This document shows, piece by piece, positions 47,571 through 60,723 of a stretch of 64,000 bases of DNA. Both the position numbers and the translations under genes were made by a program. The stretch covers positions 186,001-250,000 of the forward strand of contig SNVD02013895.1 in assembly GCA_013180625.2 (NCBI GenBank), in the 5' to 3' direction. Each line of letters opens with the position of its first letter. Position 1 is the stretch's first letter. Below the pieces are notes generated by a model that saw only the letters and a list, made by a program, of their open reading frames with translations, searched no databases and had not been told where the DNA came from. Source of the DNA: Boswellia sacra. Lineage: Eukaryota > Streptophyta > Magnoliopsida > Sapindales > Burseraceae.

Positions 47571-50500
47571 TTTCCGGCGAGTTTTGACGACCCTTTTGGG
47601 GGTTTCGGGAGTTTTGACCTATTGGTGGAGGTTCGTGGTTAGATTAATGGTAGGAGGTGGGAGGTCGTGAACAGACTAAAGTATGTATATGGGGGTTTAT
47701 AATGTGATTGTGAGATCCATTGATTTTACTACACCACGGTCCACATTGGTTTCTATTAACTGTATATAATTGATAAGACCATTAAGATACTTGAGAGAAA
47801 AATTTTCAATCAAATGTCATCTAGTCAATAGTCATGGACTCTTTTATAACTCGAATTTAAGTTAAAAGAAATTAAGGTATATTAATTTCACTCCTTATTG
47901 ATATTTAGAGCATCATAATTTCTTTTAGATTTTTTATGTAAAGTTAAATGTTTCTGATATCATATTATATTAAGTCTATCACTTTATTTAAAATGCTCAA
48001 ACTAATAGATATGAACTCAATAATAATTTTATTCTTCGATTAAAGAGGATTTGAATACTTTTATCGACGAGATCGAGAGTTTTTCTTTTTCTCCTTAGGT
48101 TGAGTTTTAGGATTTAAAAGTTGTGATTAAATTACAAAAATAATAATACATCTCATATACAAAATTAAAAATTTTATACATTAAGGTTAAATTTTGGGCA
48201 AAATAATCAATTTCCGAATTCTAAGATCACCCGAATTATTTACAAATTTGACTTAAAAAATTACTAGAATTTCTGAAAAAACCCTACACCATAGGATTGT
48301 CATAGTAAAAAAAACCATCCGACGGTTCTGATTGGTGGGCTTGTGAACTTTGTGATAGAGTGTCGAGACACGATACTGAAGCGATAAAGAGTATTAAATT
48401 ATGGTAGATGTGTTCGTACCCGACAATTTCAACCACTCTTCCAACAAGGCATGGGTTGTACTCTTGTGTGGATAAGACCACACTAACCAGTGTAGGGACG
48501 GCAACGTTAAAGCGACGTCAGGGTAAAACCGAGGCCGGCCAGCTTGGCCACGTAGCATGTCCAAAGCTGCTAGAAACATGTATAAACTTTTCTTTCCCCA
48601 TCAATGCACCCATCTCCCCACGTGGCAGCTTGCTAATGGTCACAATAAGTTTTGACCAATTAGATACTACCACGTTAAACGAAAGAAGGGTGATTTGGGG
48701 TTTATAATTGTAGATTCTAAATTCTTCCAAGTGAGGTCAAAATAGAAAGTGTTTTATCATGTAAAGTTATTTTGATTTAAAAAAAGTGAAAACAAAACAC
48801 CCCACAACATGCGGAGGCACTGAAAGTGTTGCAGGAAATTTTATGTGTGAGATTGTGTTGTTTGTTTAATTATATATGTTGTTATGTGATGGGTGAGTTT
48901 GTTCATATAATAACTGTATCGTAGCAAATAAAAAACGTAAATATATGCCTAAAAATCGTAAACAAATGAACAAAAATTGTATTTACGACATTTACATATT
49001 TTTCATTTACGACTTTTTTTTACATACAATTTTTATTTATTTATTTACAATTTTTACAACGTGTTTACAATTTTTATTTGCTACAGTACAGTTGGTACAA
49101 CAACTGTACCGTAGTAAAACTTGTGTTTGTATAATATAATAGTATTATTCTTTTGTAGCTAGGTTAGATATCAACAATTTTTTGTTCAAATTTTAAGAAT
49201 TTATTGGTAAGATTATATACTTTTTAATGAAATCTACTCCGATCTTATTCAACATTAGATTATAAATTGGTTACTTGATCGACAAAAGTGTTAAAATCTA
49301 GTTATTTTTTTGCTTAGATTTGGTATTTTATTCTTTCTTTCTATATGAATTCTTACGAATTTATAATGTTATCTCTCGAGAATCATATTTTAGATGCTTA
49401 CTCGTGGCAGCGATTAGTTTTTCTATGAATATGTAATATGAAAACAAACTTTGTGCTTTAAAGAATCTTCTCATAAAAAAAAAATAAATTATTTATAATA
49501 TCACTTCATCTACTAAATTAACTATGTTTATATTGGTAGTTGGAAAGAACTTTTATAAAAAACATCGATCATAAAAACAAATTGAATAATTTTGTAATAA
49601 TCTTAATCGTTACATAATTATCAAGAATGTGAAAAGTGGGGGTAAAGCATAGCAATCAAGTAAGAAAAGATTGCAAAAGAGATTTTGGCACAAAGAAAAG
49701 TAGAAAAAAATAAGGGGGTAAGACAATTATATTATTAAGAAAAAAGAAGATAATTATGTGATTCAAGTAATTTTCAACAAGAAATCAAAAAGCTTGGACA
49801 AGATAAGATGTATAGAGATAAGTTGAAGTATTGCTTGGAACTACATTGGTGTCCATTGCAAAATAATTGTAATTGTCTTCACACAAATTGTCTACTAATT
49901 GTTGTCATATTTTCTAAAATTGTTTCCGTTGTTGCTGCTAGCTCTTGCATGTGCACCGAAATTCCACTCCCTTGGTTTGACATTATTGTTGTTTTGCCTC
50001 TTAAAGTGTAAGAATTTTGAAAAACGTTTTGAGGGTGCTTTTGAGATCATTGAAAACGTTTTCAAGTAACATTCATTGCGCAGCTTTCTACAATGTTCCT
50101 GATATCTTTAATTATTAATTAGATGACTCATGAGTTGAGAAGTGAAGGGACAATGAAGTGGATATGGGATTGAAATGGCACATGGAACACCTTTCAAATT
50201 CAACTTTGCAGAATAATTTCTTGTAAAGTTAGCATAATTCAATACCTTTAAGGACATGCAGGCTTTGTCGACTAGGAGATGCATTGTTTCACGTTCTAGT
50301 TTGGGCCTGCGGAGGAGCCTTGCTTACTGTATGCTTACAGGAGCAATTTTTTTAATCTAATACATCTGTCTAATTTGAGAATGGATGCATACTTCATATA
50401 GTTCTGTCATACTCTTCTGTGAGCCAGAGTCTGAAGCTCCAATGCAGGAAAGATTTTAAGAAAAGAAAAAAAAAAAAAAACCAAATTTTGAAGACCATTT

Positions 50501-50816
50501 TGATAAATAATCAATCCCTAGTTTTTACAAGTGTCAAACCAAATGTCGAGCTCTTAGTAAGGTATCTAATTGTCGAGTTAGTTTGTTCAAAGTTTGATAG
50601 TGTAAAATATTTGTTAAGATATGCTAGATAAGTGTTCAACTAAATGTTGAGTTGCCGAAGGCAACCAGATATATATCGAGTAGTGTGTGAGCTATCGGAG
50701 TATTAGAAATTTTTTTCTAGAGCATCTATTTTTAGAAGAAGTTATTATTTATTAAAATTTGGAGTTGGTTATATATTTTTTATTTTTTTGACAAACTTTC
50801 CATTAGGATTTTTCAG
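47571..50816. other. Spacer between PRA1 and the PLD pair
   Basis: No gene is supported in 3.2 kb. The first few hundred bases are the PRA1 upstream region. A less AT-biased stretch (48280-48720) has short frames on both strands without recognisable similarity. A small foldback element is listed separately (48907-49112). The rest is AT-rich. Confidence 0.4.
48907..49112. mobile_element. Small foldback/MITE-like element
   Basis: Inverted ends are ACTGTATCGTAGCAAATAAAAA (about 48916-48937) and, on the other strand, ACTGTACTGTAGCAAATAAAAA (about 49069-49090). A further ACAACTGTACCGTAGTAAAA follows at about 49099. Between them lie AT-rich, partly self-complementary repeats of ACAATTTTTAT and CGTAAA. 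No coding capacity; no target duplication could be fixed. Confidence 0.55.
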
Positions 50817-51715
50817 ATGGGTTTTGGGCTTCAATTTTCTTGGATTATATCCAATAAAAAAAATACGCTTGGATAGTCGACATTAGTTTTTGGTCATCGG
50901 CTTAATATGTATAAATTCTTTGCAAAAAGTACTCAGAATTTCCCAAGAGTAGAAGTCCGTACAATATTATAAGATCCAAACTAAGAAATTAATGGGATTA
51001 ATATAAGGCATAAGAAGGACTAAACTGATTAAATAATTGTCAACTTAATGAAGTGTATTGATATGCAAGTTACCGATGAATCATGAATCATGGTTTTAGC
51101 TTCCTTAATCTTATAAAATATAAGCTTCTTGTTTAACTTTGACTTGGTTCAGTTGGTTACAGATTACATCACTCAGTGTCAGCCATTTCCTTCCTTGATT
51201 TTACACATAGAAGTTTACGTTTCCCTGGGCAGCATTGTATAACCGAATATGCCAAGCATACAGTTAGATTTGATGATGATATAACCTGGTCAGCCACGCC
51301 CAGAATCTAAATGTGGAGATGGCAGCTTGCCAGCTATTTCTTAATTGACCTGCAATAACATGTGTACAATAAAATATGTAATTCTGAATTTTTCATACTT
51401 GCTTTGTTTGAGGAGAAGTGTGATTTGAGTTTAAGAAACTTCAACTTGAAGGGAAAACTTGCTGCAGAAGGTTTCCCCTAAGTCTAAGACTTTTGGAAAT
51501 TGAAAATTTCACAAGTTTTTCCAACTGCCACCACCACCACCACATGCATTCATTTGCATTCCAAGTTTCCACTGTTGCTTCAATGCAAACTACAGCCTTG
51601 ATTACATACCTTTATATATGACAAATATTGTCATGTGCCAAAATCAACCATTTCCCATCTCTCTTTACTGTTTTGTCTTCCGATTCTGTACTGTTTTCAG
51701 GCAATATACAGATCA
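50817..51715 (+). promoter_or_regulatory. Upstream region of PLD copy 1 (duplicated)
   Basis: It is recognisably the same as 61011-61903. Shared stretches include ATGGGTTTTGGGCTTC (50817 and 61011), ATATTATAAGATCCAAACTAAGAAATTA, GAGGAGAAGTGTGATTTGAGTTTAAGAAA, and ATTTCACAAGTTTTTCCAACTG. The alignment runs up to the start codon, so the promoter was copied with the gene. Confidence 0.85.
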
Positions 51716-54631
51716 ATGGAGGGAAAGCAAGAGTTCATGCATGGAACACTTGAAGCTACCATCTTCGATGCAACACCTTTCAAGCCTTCATTTCCCTTCA
51801 ATGTAAGTACCTCTCTAGCATGTAAAATATTAACAGGATTTTACTGCAAAGGAGTTATTTTCATTTATTTCCATTGAAAATATTATGTTGGGTGACAATG
51901 TAGGGTATGCATAAATTTTACTATGTGCAGGGAGACATGTAACTCTTAACTATCATAAGTATGTTTTGCAGTGTGTCCTTGCAAATGGAAAGCCTACTTA
52001 TGTGACAGTCAAGATTAATAACAGGAAGGTAGCAAAAACAAGCCATGAACGTGACCGAGTTTGGAATCAAACCTTTCAGATTTTATGTGCTCATCCATCT
52101 GATTCAACCATTACTATTACTATGAAAACTAACTGCACAATCTTGGGAAAAGTCCAAATACAAGCTCATCAGATACTTGATGAGACAAGTTTGATTAATG
52201 GGTTCTTTCCTCTTGTAATGGAAAATGGAAAGCCAAACCAAGAACTCAAGCTTAGGTTCATGTTATGGTTCAAACCAGCAATTTTTGAACCAACCTGGAG
52301 GAAAATAATTAGTAATTGTGAATTCCAGGGCCTGAGGAATGCTACATTTCCTGAGAGATCCAATTGCCATGTCAAGCTTTATCATGATGCTCACCACAGC
52401 TCTGCTTTCCAACCTCCATTTGACCTTTGTGGGTCTCCAGGAAAGCTATGGGAGGATGTATACAAGGCCATTGAAGGTGCAAAGCATTTGATATACATTG
52501 CAGGCTGGTCCCTCAATCCCAAGATGGTTCTGGTAAGTTCATATTCATTATTAGATAGTGGTTTCAGGATCAATTTCTTTACTGTAGTTTGGTTTTGGAG
52601 TCTAACATGCTCTTGAGCAGGTTCGCGATCCTGAAACTAACATACCACAAGCCAAGGGACTGAAGCTTGGTGAATTGTTGAAACGAAAAGCTGAGGCAGG
52701 TGTAGCCGTAAGAATCATGATTTGGAATGATGAGACATCATTACCAATCATCAAGAACCAAGGAGTGATGAGAACACATGATGAAGATGCCTTTGCATAC
52801 TTCAAAGACACCAAAGTTGTATGCAAATTGTGTCCTAGATTGCACCACAAGTTCCCAACTCTCTTTGCTCACCACCAAAAGACTGTGACTGTAGACACCC
52901 GTGTGCAAGGAACCATTAGTGACAGAGAAATTATGAGCTTTGTTGGTGGCTTAGATCTTTGCGATGGCCGCTATGATACAGAGAAACATTCCTTGTTTCA
53001 CACTCTTAACAAAGAATCACATTGCTTTGATTTTTATCAGATAAATATTCCTGGAGCTAGCCTTCACAAAGGAGGGCCAAGAGAGCCATGGCATGATGTC
53101 CATGCTTGTGTCACTGGTGAGGCTGCTTGGGATGTGCTAACCAATTTTGAACAAAGATGGACTAAACAATGTAACCCTTCTTCGCTGATCCCTGTTAGCA
53201 GCATACCAAATCTTTTACACGAGTCTAATATTATTTCAACTTCGAGCATTTCGAATGGAAGAAATTGGAAGGTACAAGTTTTCAGATCAATAGATCATGT
53301 GTCAGTCAGCCAAGTAGCTAAAAACTTGACTGTGGAGCAAAGCATACATGAAGCATATGTAGAGGCAATAAGGCGTGCTGAGAGGTTTATATACATTGAG
53401 AACCAATACTTCATTGGCGGTTGCCATTTGTGGGAGAAAGATAGGCACAGTGGCTGCAGAAATTTGATTCCAATTGAGATAGCACTTAAGGTGGTGAATA
53501 AGATTAAGGCAAAAGAGAGGTTTGCAGTGTACATATTGATACCAATGTGGCCTGAAGGAGAGCCTGAGAGTGAACCTGTTCAGGATATATTGCACTGGAC
53601 TAGAGAAACAATGGCAATGATGTATAAATTGATAGGAGAAGCTATCAGAGAAAGCGGTGAGCCGGTTCATCCAAGAGATTATCTGAACTTCTTCTGCCTA
53701 GCAAATAGGGAAGAGAAGAGCAATGGAGACTTTGTGCCTCCGTACTCTCCTCATCCTTCAACGCAGTACTGGAATGCTCAAAAGCATAGGAGGTTCATGG
53801 TGTATGTCCACTCCAAGCTCATGATAGGTACGAGTATCTTTCTTTATTAGGTAGCCTTAACTAATGTCTGAAGGACACATGTTAACGTCTCAAAGACTGT
53901 ATAGTATTTCTTGAAAACTGTGTAGTTTCATTATAAAAATGATATTGATATTGCATTCAATGATTTTAATCAATAAAATTACTTATTTCACTAAACTTTC
54001 AATTATTATATACTATTTTTAAAGAATACTACCCTATCTTTGATGTATTAACATGTACCTTGAAGACTATATTATCTTACCTACTACTTGTTCACCAAAT
54101 TTATGAACGTAAATGCATGTTGGACTAGTAATTTTGATGAAAAACTAACAAGGTTCTACTTCGTTGCATTTGTATCTTTCAGTGGATGATGCATACCTTC
54201 TGATAGGATCTGCAAATATAAACCAGAGATCAATGGATGGACAAAGAGACACTGAAATTGCAATAGGATGTTACCAGCCTGAAGATAGTGATCAAATAGA
54301 AAGCAATACAAGTTATGGAGACATCCATGCATACCGGATGTCACTGTGGTATGAGCATACTGGACTTGCTGAAGAATTGTTTCAAGAACCTCAAACTCTG
54401 GAATGTGTACAGAGAATACGGTCCACAGGAGAGAATATGTGGAGAATTTATAGCAGTGAAGAACTGGTGGACATGGAAGGTGTTCACCTAGTAAGTTACC
54501 CTGTAAATGTAACACAGTATGGCCTGGTTGAGGATCTTGCTGTGGCTGATGGTGGTAGCAATTTTCCTGATACAAAAACTCCAGTAAGGGGAAAGAGGTC
54601 AAAAGTGTTGCCACCTATTTTCACAACTTAG
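51716..54631 (+). CDS. PLDALPHA4: Phospholipase D alpha-4/epsilon type, copy 1, complete
   Basis: Phospholipase D hydrolyses membrane phospholipids such as phosphatidylcholine to phosphatidic acid, a lipid signal; the alpha-4/epsilon member is plasma-membrane associated and linked to nitrogen and osmotic responses in Arabidopsis. Exons are 51716-51802, 51972-52532, 52621-53827 and 54183-54631: 767 residues. An N-terminal C2 domain (about 5-125, L-E-A-T-I-F-D-A-T start) is followed by two catalytic HKD motifs: HQKTVTVD with His301, Lys303 and Asp308, and HSKLMIVD with His613, Lys615 and Asp620. IENQYF is intact. The tail ends K-R-S-K-V-L-P-P-I-F-T-T, typical of the group. Compared with a canonical C2, few acidic loop residues are seen, as known for this isoform. 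The start follows from the alignment of both copies. Confidence 0.95.
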
Positions 54632-55001
54632 ACATATGTATTTGACAGATATCAGCTGTCGCTGTGGTCAATTAATTGTCCACATCTGGTAGCTCTGAAG
54701 ACAGTAACTTATACTGATGTGAGATCAAAAAATTAGTATGTACATACCTCTTACAGTGACAAGTATTACAATTGTTTAGCTGAATTGATTGCCATATTTA
54801 TGTCTCTTTTTTAACTCTTTAGTTGTACATTAAAACAAGACAATATAAATCAAAAAATTGCTTTTAATAGCATCAAAAGCACTCGCACTTGCTTTCTTGC
54901 TACCCTACTAGCTCATACATTCTCTCAGCTTTCTGAGATTCTACAACAATGTTCTCTCTTTTCGTATGACAGACTCTGTAGTTTGTATATTCCGAGACAA
55001 A
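54632..55001. other. 3' flank of PLD copy 1
   Basis: This is the presumed 3' UTR and terminator region. It ends at the insertion point of the Ty3/gypsy element, with CAAA (54998-55001) repeated after its 3' LTR (60724-60727). Confidence 0.6.
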
Positions 55002-55532
55002 TGTCACAGCCCGCCCAATTTGCTTGCTAGAGTGGCCCAAAATGTGCACAAAGGCTTGGCCCGATTTCTAGAAGACTTGCAACCCAAGCCCATTTTCTAG
55101 AAACTCTAGCAAAGTCAAATATGTAATACTCTCACATGTAAATATGCATTGTCAAAAGGTAGTTCACCTACCACACCTAAATTAGGTAGTACTCATTTAT
55201 GGCCATTGGATGTATTGAATCCTAGCCATTCATTTGGGAGGTGGATTAGTATAAATACCCCTCCAAGTCTCATTTGTAAGCATCCAAGCTAATCCAAGCA
55301 ATTTCAATACAAAGCATTGTAAGAGTTCTCTTGTGTAATACAAAGCTCATTTGCATTAGCAATACTTGCCTCTAAGTTTCTTCTCTTCTTCTAGCCTCTA
55401 AAGCTCTTTTGGCTCAACGGTCCTAATTTCTCCTTGAGCGAGAAGCAAACTTCAAGGCTTACTTAGCAACTTTCGGGTTCAAGTTGTCTAAGTGCCGCAC
55501 GAGCAGCTGCGCTAAACTCTAAGCTCGTGACA
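55002..55532 (+). repeat. 5' LTR of the gypsy element
   Basis: It starts TGTCACAGCCCG and ends CTCGTGACA. A TATA-like TATAAATACCCC near 55250 is the probable start-site signal. Confidence 0.95.
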
Positions 55533-55534
55533 GT

Positions 55535-55546
55535 TGGTATCAGAGC
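55535..55546 (+). other. Primer-binding site (initiator-Met tRNA)
   Basis: TGGTATCAGAGC starts two bases after the 5' LTR and is complementary to the 3' end of initiator methionine tRNA. Confidence 0.95.
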
Positions 55547-55567
55547 ACGGTTCGAGCACAAGAGCAA

Positions 55568-58500
55568 ATGGCATCCGACATGGAGATGAATGTGGAGGAG
55601 CAAGTTCGCGGACGTGAGGAACAACCTCAACCTCAACCACGCCCACAAGGAAAACGAGGTAAGTCCAAAGCTCTCTCCTCGGAATCCTTAGAGCCTCGTG
55701 TTGCTAGCATTGAGCAATCCCTTTCGAGTATGGACAATACTATTGAGGGCCTCTCCGATCGTCTCGAAGGTCTAGAGACGGATTATGGAGAGATCACCCA
55801 AGCAACAAAGTCCACAATACTCGAATTTAGTGAGAACCTCACACGAGAGCTCGCTAGCTTACGAAGCTTTGTGGAGCATGAGTTGCGTGCCATTCGTGCG
55901 GAAGTGGAGGAATCACGCACGGAATGGGAGAAACATCGTTGCGAACGTGCTAGTCCTTCTTACTCAAGTCCTAGTGGACTAAGCAACATGCAAGTGCCAA
56001 CTCCCGCTACATACCATGGCACTCGCAACGCCACGGAAGTCGAAAACTTCCTATTCGGCTTGGAGCAATATTTCGAGGCGAAAGATGTCTATGATGATGC
56101 TTCAAGAATAGGCATTGCGCCTACTTTCCTTCGTGATGCAGCCCAATTGTGGTGGCGTCGTAAGCATGGCGACGCGGGCAAAGGCATCATCATCCTCCGC
56201 ACATGGGAGGACTTTAAGAGAGAACTACGGAAGCATTTCTCTCCAAGCAATGCGGAAAAGGAGGCAAGGGGTCGCCTCCGCCGTTTGAAGCAAAGTGGTA
56301 CCATTCGCGAGTACATCAAAGATTTCACCACTATCATCCTTGAAATTGAAGGTATGTCCGAAAAAGACTCTCTCTTCTACTTCCTTGATGGCTTAAAAGA
56401 TTGGGCAAAGGTTGAGCTTGAGAGGCGTGGCGTGCAAAACCTTGATGACGCCATAGCCATAGCCGAATCCCTCGTCGACTACACATCCCAATCAAAAGAA
56501 AGGAAGACCAACCATAGCAAAGGTGGGGGAGAACGAAACACCAAGAAAGGACATGACCGAAGGGATGGTGGCGCGCGCAAGGCTTTCGGAGGGGACAAAC
56601 GAGACACGCCTAACAAAGGTAAGTTCGAAGCCCCTAAACCTAAAAGTCCTTGCTTTATATGTGATAGTCCTCATTGGGTTCGGGATTGCCCAAAGAGGAA
56701 GACTCTCAATACCCTTGCCGCTCAACATGAGGGCGTAAACAATGAAGAGTCACAAGCGAGGATGGGTTCTCTCCGCACAATTGGCGCACTCAAAAGACCC
56801 ACATCTATGCAAAAGGGCATTATGTATGTGAGCGCCACAATCAATGGCAAAGACGTGCGTGCGATGCTTGACACGGGAGCCACGCACAACTTCATTTCGG
56901 AGGACGAGGCCAAACGGCTAGGCCTCAAATACACCAATGGAGGTGGCACCATCAAGGCGGTAAACTCACCCGCCAAGGCAATCTTGGGAGTGTCCAAGGC
57001 AACAACGGTACAACTTGGCACATGAAACGGTAAGCTTGATTTCTCCATTGTTCCCATGGATGATTTTCAAGTAGTGCTTGGCATGGAATTCTTCGACCAA
57101 GTCCATGCTTTCCCCATACCATCTTCCAACTCCCTCAACATACTCGACGGGAGTCATTCATGCATGGTGATGGCGGAGCGTGCAACAAAAGTTGAAGGCA
57201 AAATGCTCTCCGCACTACAATTCAAACGGGGAATGAAGAAGGATCCAAGTTTCCTTGCCACCATTCGAGAACTAAACGATGGAGAGGATGTTGCCATTGT
57301 CAAGGACCCAATGCCAAGGCAAATCCAAGCCATCCTTGAGAAATACAAGGATGTCATGCCCCAAGAACTTCCAAAGAAGTTGCCTCCACGACGGGAAGTG
57401 GATCATGAGATCGAGTTGGAGCCCGGTGCAAAGCCTCCAGCCATGGCGCCTTATCGCATGGCGCCACCCGAACTTGCGGAGTTGAAGAAGCAACTCCAAG
57501 ATTTACTTGATGCGGGTTACATCCAGCCCTCCAAAGCTCCATATGGTGCACCCGTCCTCTTCCAAAAGAAGAAGGATGGATCTCTCCGCATGTGCATCGA
57601 CTATCGGGCACTCAACAAGGTAACAATCAAAAACAAGTACCCAATACCTTTGATTGCGGAGTTGTTCGACCAACTTGGGAAAGCTCGATACTTCACCAAG
57701 CTTGATTTGAGATCGGGGTACTATCAAGTGCGCATTGCAAAGGGTGACGAACCAAAGACCGCGTGTGTAACAAGGTACGGTGCTTATGAATTTCTTGTTA
57801 TGCCATTCGGTCTCACCAATGCACCCGCCACCTTTTGTACTCTCATGAACAAGCTCTTTCATCCCTATCTTGATCGGTTCGTGGTAGTCTACTTGGATGA
57901 CATTGTCGTCTATAGCACAACTCTTGAAGAGCATGTGCGACATCTCCAACAAGTCTTCCAAGTCCTCCGCGACAACGAGCTTTATGTCAAGAAAGAAAAA
58001 TGCTCTTTTGCACAACAAGAGGTAGAATTTCTTGGCCATCGAATTCGGGATGGTAAGCTTATGATGGACCAAGCGAAGGTGAAGGCCATTCAAGAATGGG
58101 AGCCTCCAACCAAGGTACCCGAACTTAGATCTTTCCTTGGGCTGGTTAATTATTATCGGCGGTTTATCATGGGCTACTCAGCCAAGGCCGCCCCTCTTAC
58201 GGATCTTCTTAAGAAGAACCGCTCATGGCATTGGTCTGAAAAATGCCAACGTGCCTTCGAAGAATTGAAGAAGGCCATATGTGCAGAACCGGTAATGGTG
58301 TTACCCGACCACACAAAGCCATTTGAGGTACACACGGATGCTTCCGACTTTGCCATAGGGGGAGTTCTTATGCAAGAAGGGCACCCTATTGCATATGAGA
58401 GTTGCAAGCTCAATGATACGGAGCGGAGATATACGGTCCAAGAAAAGGAGATGACCGCCATCATCCATTGCCTACGGGTTTGGCGACACTACTTGCTTGG

Positions 58501-60181
58501 TTCCCACTTTGTCATTAAAACCGACAATGTGGCAACAAGCTATTTCCAAACTCAAAAGAAGCTCAGCCCCAAGCAAGCAAGATGGCAAGATTTCTTGGCC
58601 GAGTTCGACTATAGGCTCGAGTATAAAGCGGGCAAGGCAAATGTTGTGGCCGATGCCCTAAGTCGCAAGGCGGAACTTGCCACCCTAAGTGCAAGTCGTC
58701 CACAAAGTGTGCTTATTGACCGCATCAAACAAGGCCTAGAGCACGATCCCTTAGCCAAAAATCTCTTGAAGTTGGCAAGTGAGGGGAAGACACGACGCTT
58801 TTGGCTTGATGAAGGCCTACTCCTCACAACCGGGAATCGCTTGTTTGTGCCAAGACATGGGAACTTGCGGAAGGAAATCATCAAGGAGTGCCACGACTCT
58901 AAGTGGGCTGGTCACCCAGGTATGGCACGAACCCTTGCGCTCGTGCAAGATTCTTATTATTGGCCTCAAATGCGGGAAGACGTGGAAGGCTATGTCAGAA
59001 CTTGCCTTGTGTGCCAACAAGACAAGGTTGAGCACCAACGTCCAGCGGGTTTGCTAGAACCCCTACCAATTGCGGAAAGGCCATGGCAAAGTGTGTCGAT
59101 GGACTTCATCGTGGCCTTGCCAAAATCCGAAGGGTATGGGAGCATCATGGTGGTAGTCGATCGCTTTAGCAAATACCCCACCTTCATACCCGTTTCTACG
59201 GATTGCATAGCGGACGAAGCCGCTCGAGCATTCCTCAAACATGTAGTGAAGCTATGGGGAGTTCCACAAAACATTGTAAGTGATCGTGACCCTCGCTTCA
59301 CCGGTCGATTTTGGGGAGAACTCTTTAAATTGTTGGGGACCGACTTAAGCTTCTCTACAAGCTTTCATCCCCAAACCGATGGGCAAACCCAGCGCATAAA
59401 TGCCTTGCTCGAGTTGTATTTAAGGCATTATGTGAGCGCTCACCAACATGATTGGGCAAAGTTGCTTGATGTTGCCCAATTCTCTCATAACCTCCAAAGG
59501 AGCGAGGCAACGGGCAAGAGTCCCTTCGAGATTGTGACGGGACAACAACCAATGACTCCACATGCCATAGCCTCGACATATGGAGGAAAGAGCCCCGCGG
59601 CCTACAAGCTTGCAAAGGAGTGGCACGAACAAACCGACATCACAAGAGCATGCTTGGACAAGGCCGCCAAAAAGATGAAGAAGTGGGCGGATACCAAGAG
59701 ACGGAACCTCACATTTCAAGAGGGGGACTTGGTACTCGTCAAGCTCCTACCCCAACAATTCAAATCACTTCGAAAAGTGCACAAGGGGTTGGTTCGAAAA
59801 TACGAGGGTCCTTTCCCAATTATCAAACGAGTGGGTGAAGTCTCTTACAAGGTACGCTTGCCCCCTAACCTCAAGATCCATCCGGTCTTTCATGTGAGCT
59901 TCCTCAAGCCCTATCATGAGGACAAGGAGGATCCAAGTCGAAGCGAGTCCAAACGAGCACCCACAGCCGTCGTCACCTCATTCGACAAGGACGTGGAGTA
60001 CATCCTTGCGGATCGAGTGATTCGAAGGAGAGGAGTTCCACCATACACCGAATACTTGGTGAAGTGGAAAAACCTTCCGGACAGTGAGGCAAGTTGGGAA
60101 CACGAAGATCTCTTGTGGCAATTTGGCGAGCACATTCAACGCTACAAGGATGAGAGCGCGCCGAGGACGTCGCGGAAATAG
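55568..60181 (+). pseudogene. Gypsy gag-pol polyprotein with one internal stop
   Basis: A single frame of 1538 codons is broken only by a TGA at 57023-57025 (codon 486), within the protease region. Domains in order, numbered across the stop: a coiled-coil-like N-terminus and capsid (about 60-300), a short zinc knuckle CX2CX3HX4C (from 362), protease D-T-G at 435, reverse transcriptase with YLDD at 775, RNase H from about 920, the integrase zinc region (H-H-C-C, about 1115-1160) and catalytic core (first Asp about 1179), and a chromodomain (about 1475-1530) that in this group directs integration to marked chromatin. The stop comes after the protease Asp, so the first product would be Gag plus a truncated protease. 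A second start at 57056 would give a 1041-residue pol product. Confidence 0.95.
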
Positions 60182-60192
60182 GTGGGGGAGGA
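60181..60192 (+). other. Polypurine tract of the gypsy element
   Basis: GGTGGGGGAGGA lies directly before the 3' LTR and overlaps the end of the polyprotein stop codon (TAG, 60179-60181). Confidence 0.85.
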
Positions 60193-60723
60193 TGTCATAG
60201 CCCGCCCAATTTGCTTGCTAGAGTGGCCCAAAATGTGCACAAAGGCTTGACCCGATTTCTAGAAGACTTGCAACCCAAGCCCATTTTCTAGAAACTCTAG
60301 CAAAGTCAAATATGTAATACTCTCACATGTAAATATGCATGGTCAAAAGGTAGTTCACCTACCACACCTAAATTAGGTAGGACTCATTTATGGCCATTGG
60401 ATGTATTGAATCCTAGCCATTCATTTGGGAGGTGGATTAGTATAAATACCCCTCCAAGTCTCATTTGTAAGCATCCAAGCTAATCCAAGCAATTTCAATA
60501 CAAAGCATTGTAAGAGTTCTCTTGTGTAATACAAAGCTCATTTGCATTAGCAATACTTGCCTCTAAGTTTCTTCTCTTCTTCTAGCCTCTAAAGCTCTTT
60601 TGGCTCAACGGTCCTAATTTCTCCTTGAGCGAGAAGCAAACTTCAAGGCTTACTTAGCAACTTTCGGGTTCAAGTTGTCTAAGTGCCGCACGAGCAGCTG
60701 CGCTAAACTCTAAGCTCGTGACA
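60193..60723 (+). repeat. 3' LTR of the gypsy element
   Basis: At 531 bp it is the same length as the 5' LTR. Differences noted by eye include TCATAG for TCACAG near the start and TTGACC for TTGGCC. Confidence 0.95.

Larger units (their letters stand above)
55002..60723 (+). mobile_element. Ty3/gypsy chromovirus-type retrotransposon, nearly intact
   Basis: The 5722-bp element has 531-bp LTRs starting TGTCA and ending GTGACA, a primer-binding site, a purine tract and one long polyprotein frame. By eye the LTRs differ at about four positions in 531, so insertion is recent. The domain order protease, reverse transcriptase, RNase H, integrase, and a C-terminal chromodomain mark a chromovirus. 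The compact size suggests the Reina group, which is inference. CAAA occurs at both edges; the fifth base of the expected duplication does not match. It sits between the two PLD copies and its coding region is much less AT-rich than the surrounding DNA. Confidence 0.96.

Noticed and set aside
57023..57025. Programmed stop read-through between gag and pol
   Set aside because: The TGA sits inside the protease region, after the catalytic Asp, not at a gag-pro or pro-pol border.
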